Assembly: GCA_958436175.1 (NCBI GenBank)
Contig: CAUBJF010000016.1
Coordinates: 1 to 47,832 of the forward strand
Direction of reading: 5' to 3'
DNA: 47,832 nt
Source of the DNA: an uncultured Muribaculaceae bacterium
GTDB taxonomy: Bacteria > Bacteroidota > Bacteroidia > Bacteroidales > Muribaculaceae
Positions 47,745 through 47,832 of the stretch are shown here, piece by piece. How positions within the stretch are numbered: position 1 is the stretch's first letter; each line of letters begins with the position of its first letter. The notes below the pieces were generated by a model that was not told where the DNA came from, ran no database searches, and saw nothing but the letters and a program-made list of their open reading frames with translations. The position numbers were made by a program, and so were the translations under genes.

Positions 47745-47832
47745 CACCGATTTAACTGTCGCAGAGGCTCTCTGTTTTCAATTATTACTGTCCGCTAAAG
47801 TTTTTTGAGAAGTTGAAAAATTAGGGCTGGCA

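Noticed and set aside
47800..47832. Possible insertion-sequence end (TGTCCGCTAAAG...) at the window edge
   Set aside because: The AT-rich stretch recalls ends of Bacteroidetes insertion sequences, but no transposase or second end is in the window, so it cannot be supported.

Overview
The window looks like chromosome of a GC-rich member of the order Bacteroidales, most likely family Muribaculaceae. Three things point there. Many genes have the Bacteroidetes promoter -7 element TAnnTTTG, often with TTTG or TTG 19-21 bases upstream. Clear Shine-Dalgarno sites are almost absent. Several families are typical of the phylum: DUF4834, DUF1573, VKOR fused to a C39-like domain, the tiny AURKAIP1/COX24-like protein, M28 glutaminyl cyclase, and a C-terminal NLQGI...GLYI sorting-like tail. 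The assignment is inference; no database was searched.

Layout. 1-8325 is a dense plus-strand housekeeping block: a basic repeat-rich protein tail, purD, a membrane protein, pdxB, psd-pssA (phosphatidylethanolamine synthesis), DUF4834, DUF2461, a DPM1-like glycosyltransferase and pyrC. 8326-16900 is accessory. It holds a lone replisome-organiser-like protein, an AT-rich toxin-antitoxin-like pair with a palindromic operator, a minus-strand operon (DUF1573 protein, thioredoxin, pseudo-C39/VKOR membrane protein, and an uncatalogued 45-aa peptide gene coupled to it by ATGA), and a divergent four-gene cassette (Pro-rich small protein, phage-type major capsid, unknown protein, phage-type portal). 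The cassette ends in an array of small hairpins, a strong terminator and two tRNA-Asn genes.

17065-17205 looks like an independent small RNA gene. 17300-22791 is the rimP-nusA-infB-folK translation/transcription operon, with a strongly structured leader. rsgA converges on folK. An Abi_2/HEPN gene and a very short candidate sRNA follow, bounded by 15-bp direct repeats. Next come an RNase E/G with an unusually long basic/proline-rich tail, the tiny ribosome-associated-like protein, an HU protein and a membrane protein.

28538-37439 is a second plus-strand housekeeping stretch: glutaminyl cyclase, sufE, coaX, a FadL-like outer-membrane protein, lptC, a CNNM/CorC protein, a KdsD-like SIS isomerase, a PfkB kinase, ribH, two small envelope proteins and a SUI1/eIF1-like factor. 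37481-46169 has a GH43 lipoprotein, an acetyl-CoA:carboxylate CoA-transferase, miaB, an AI-2E family exporter and a xylE-like sugar porter with a second GH43 enzyme (pentoside use). The window ends with a secreted repeat protein carrying a type IX-secretion-like C-terminus.

Best candidates for an undescribed system: (i) the capsid-X-portal cassette with no terminase, protease, tail or integrase beside it, and (ii) the DUF1573-thioredoxin-VKOR/pseudo-C39 operon with its coupled 45-residue peptide. The two are transcribed divergently from one short regulatory region (13065-13188).
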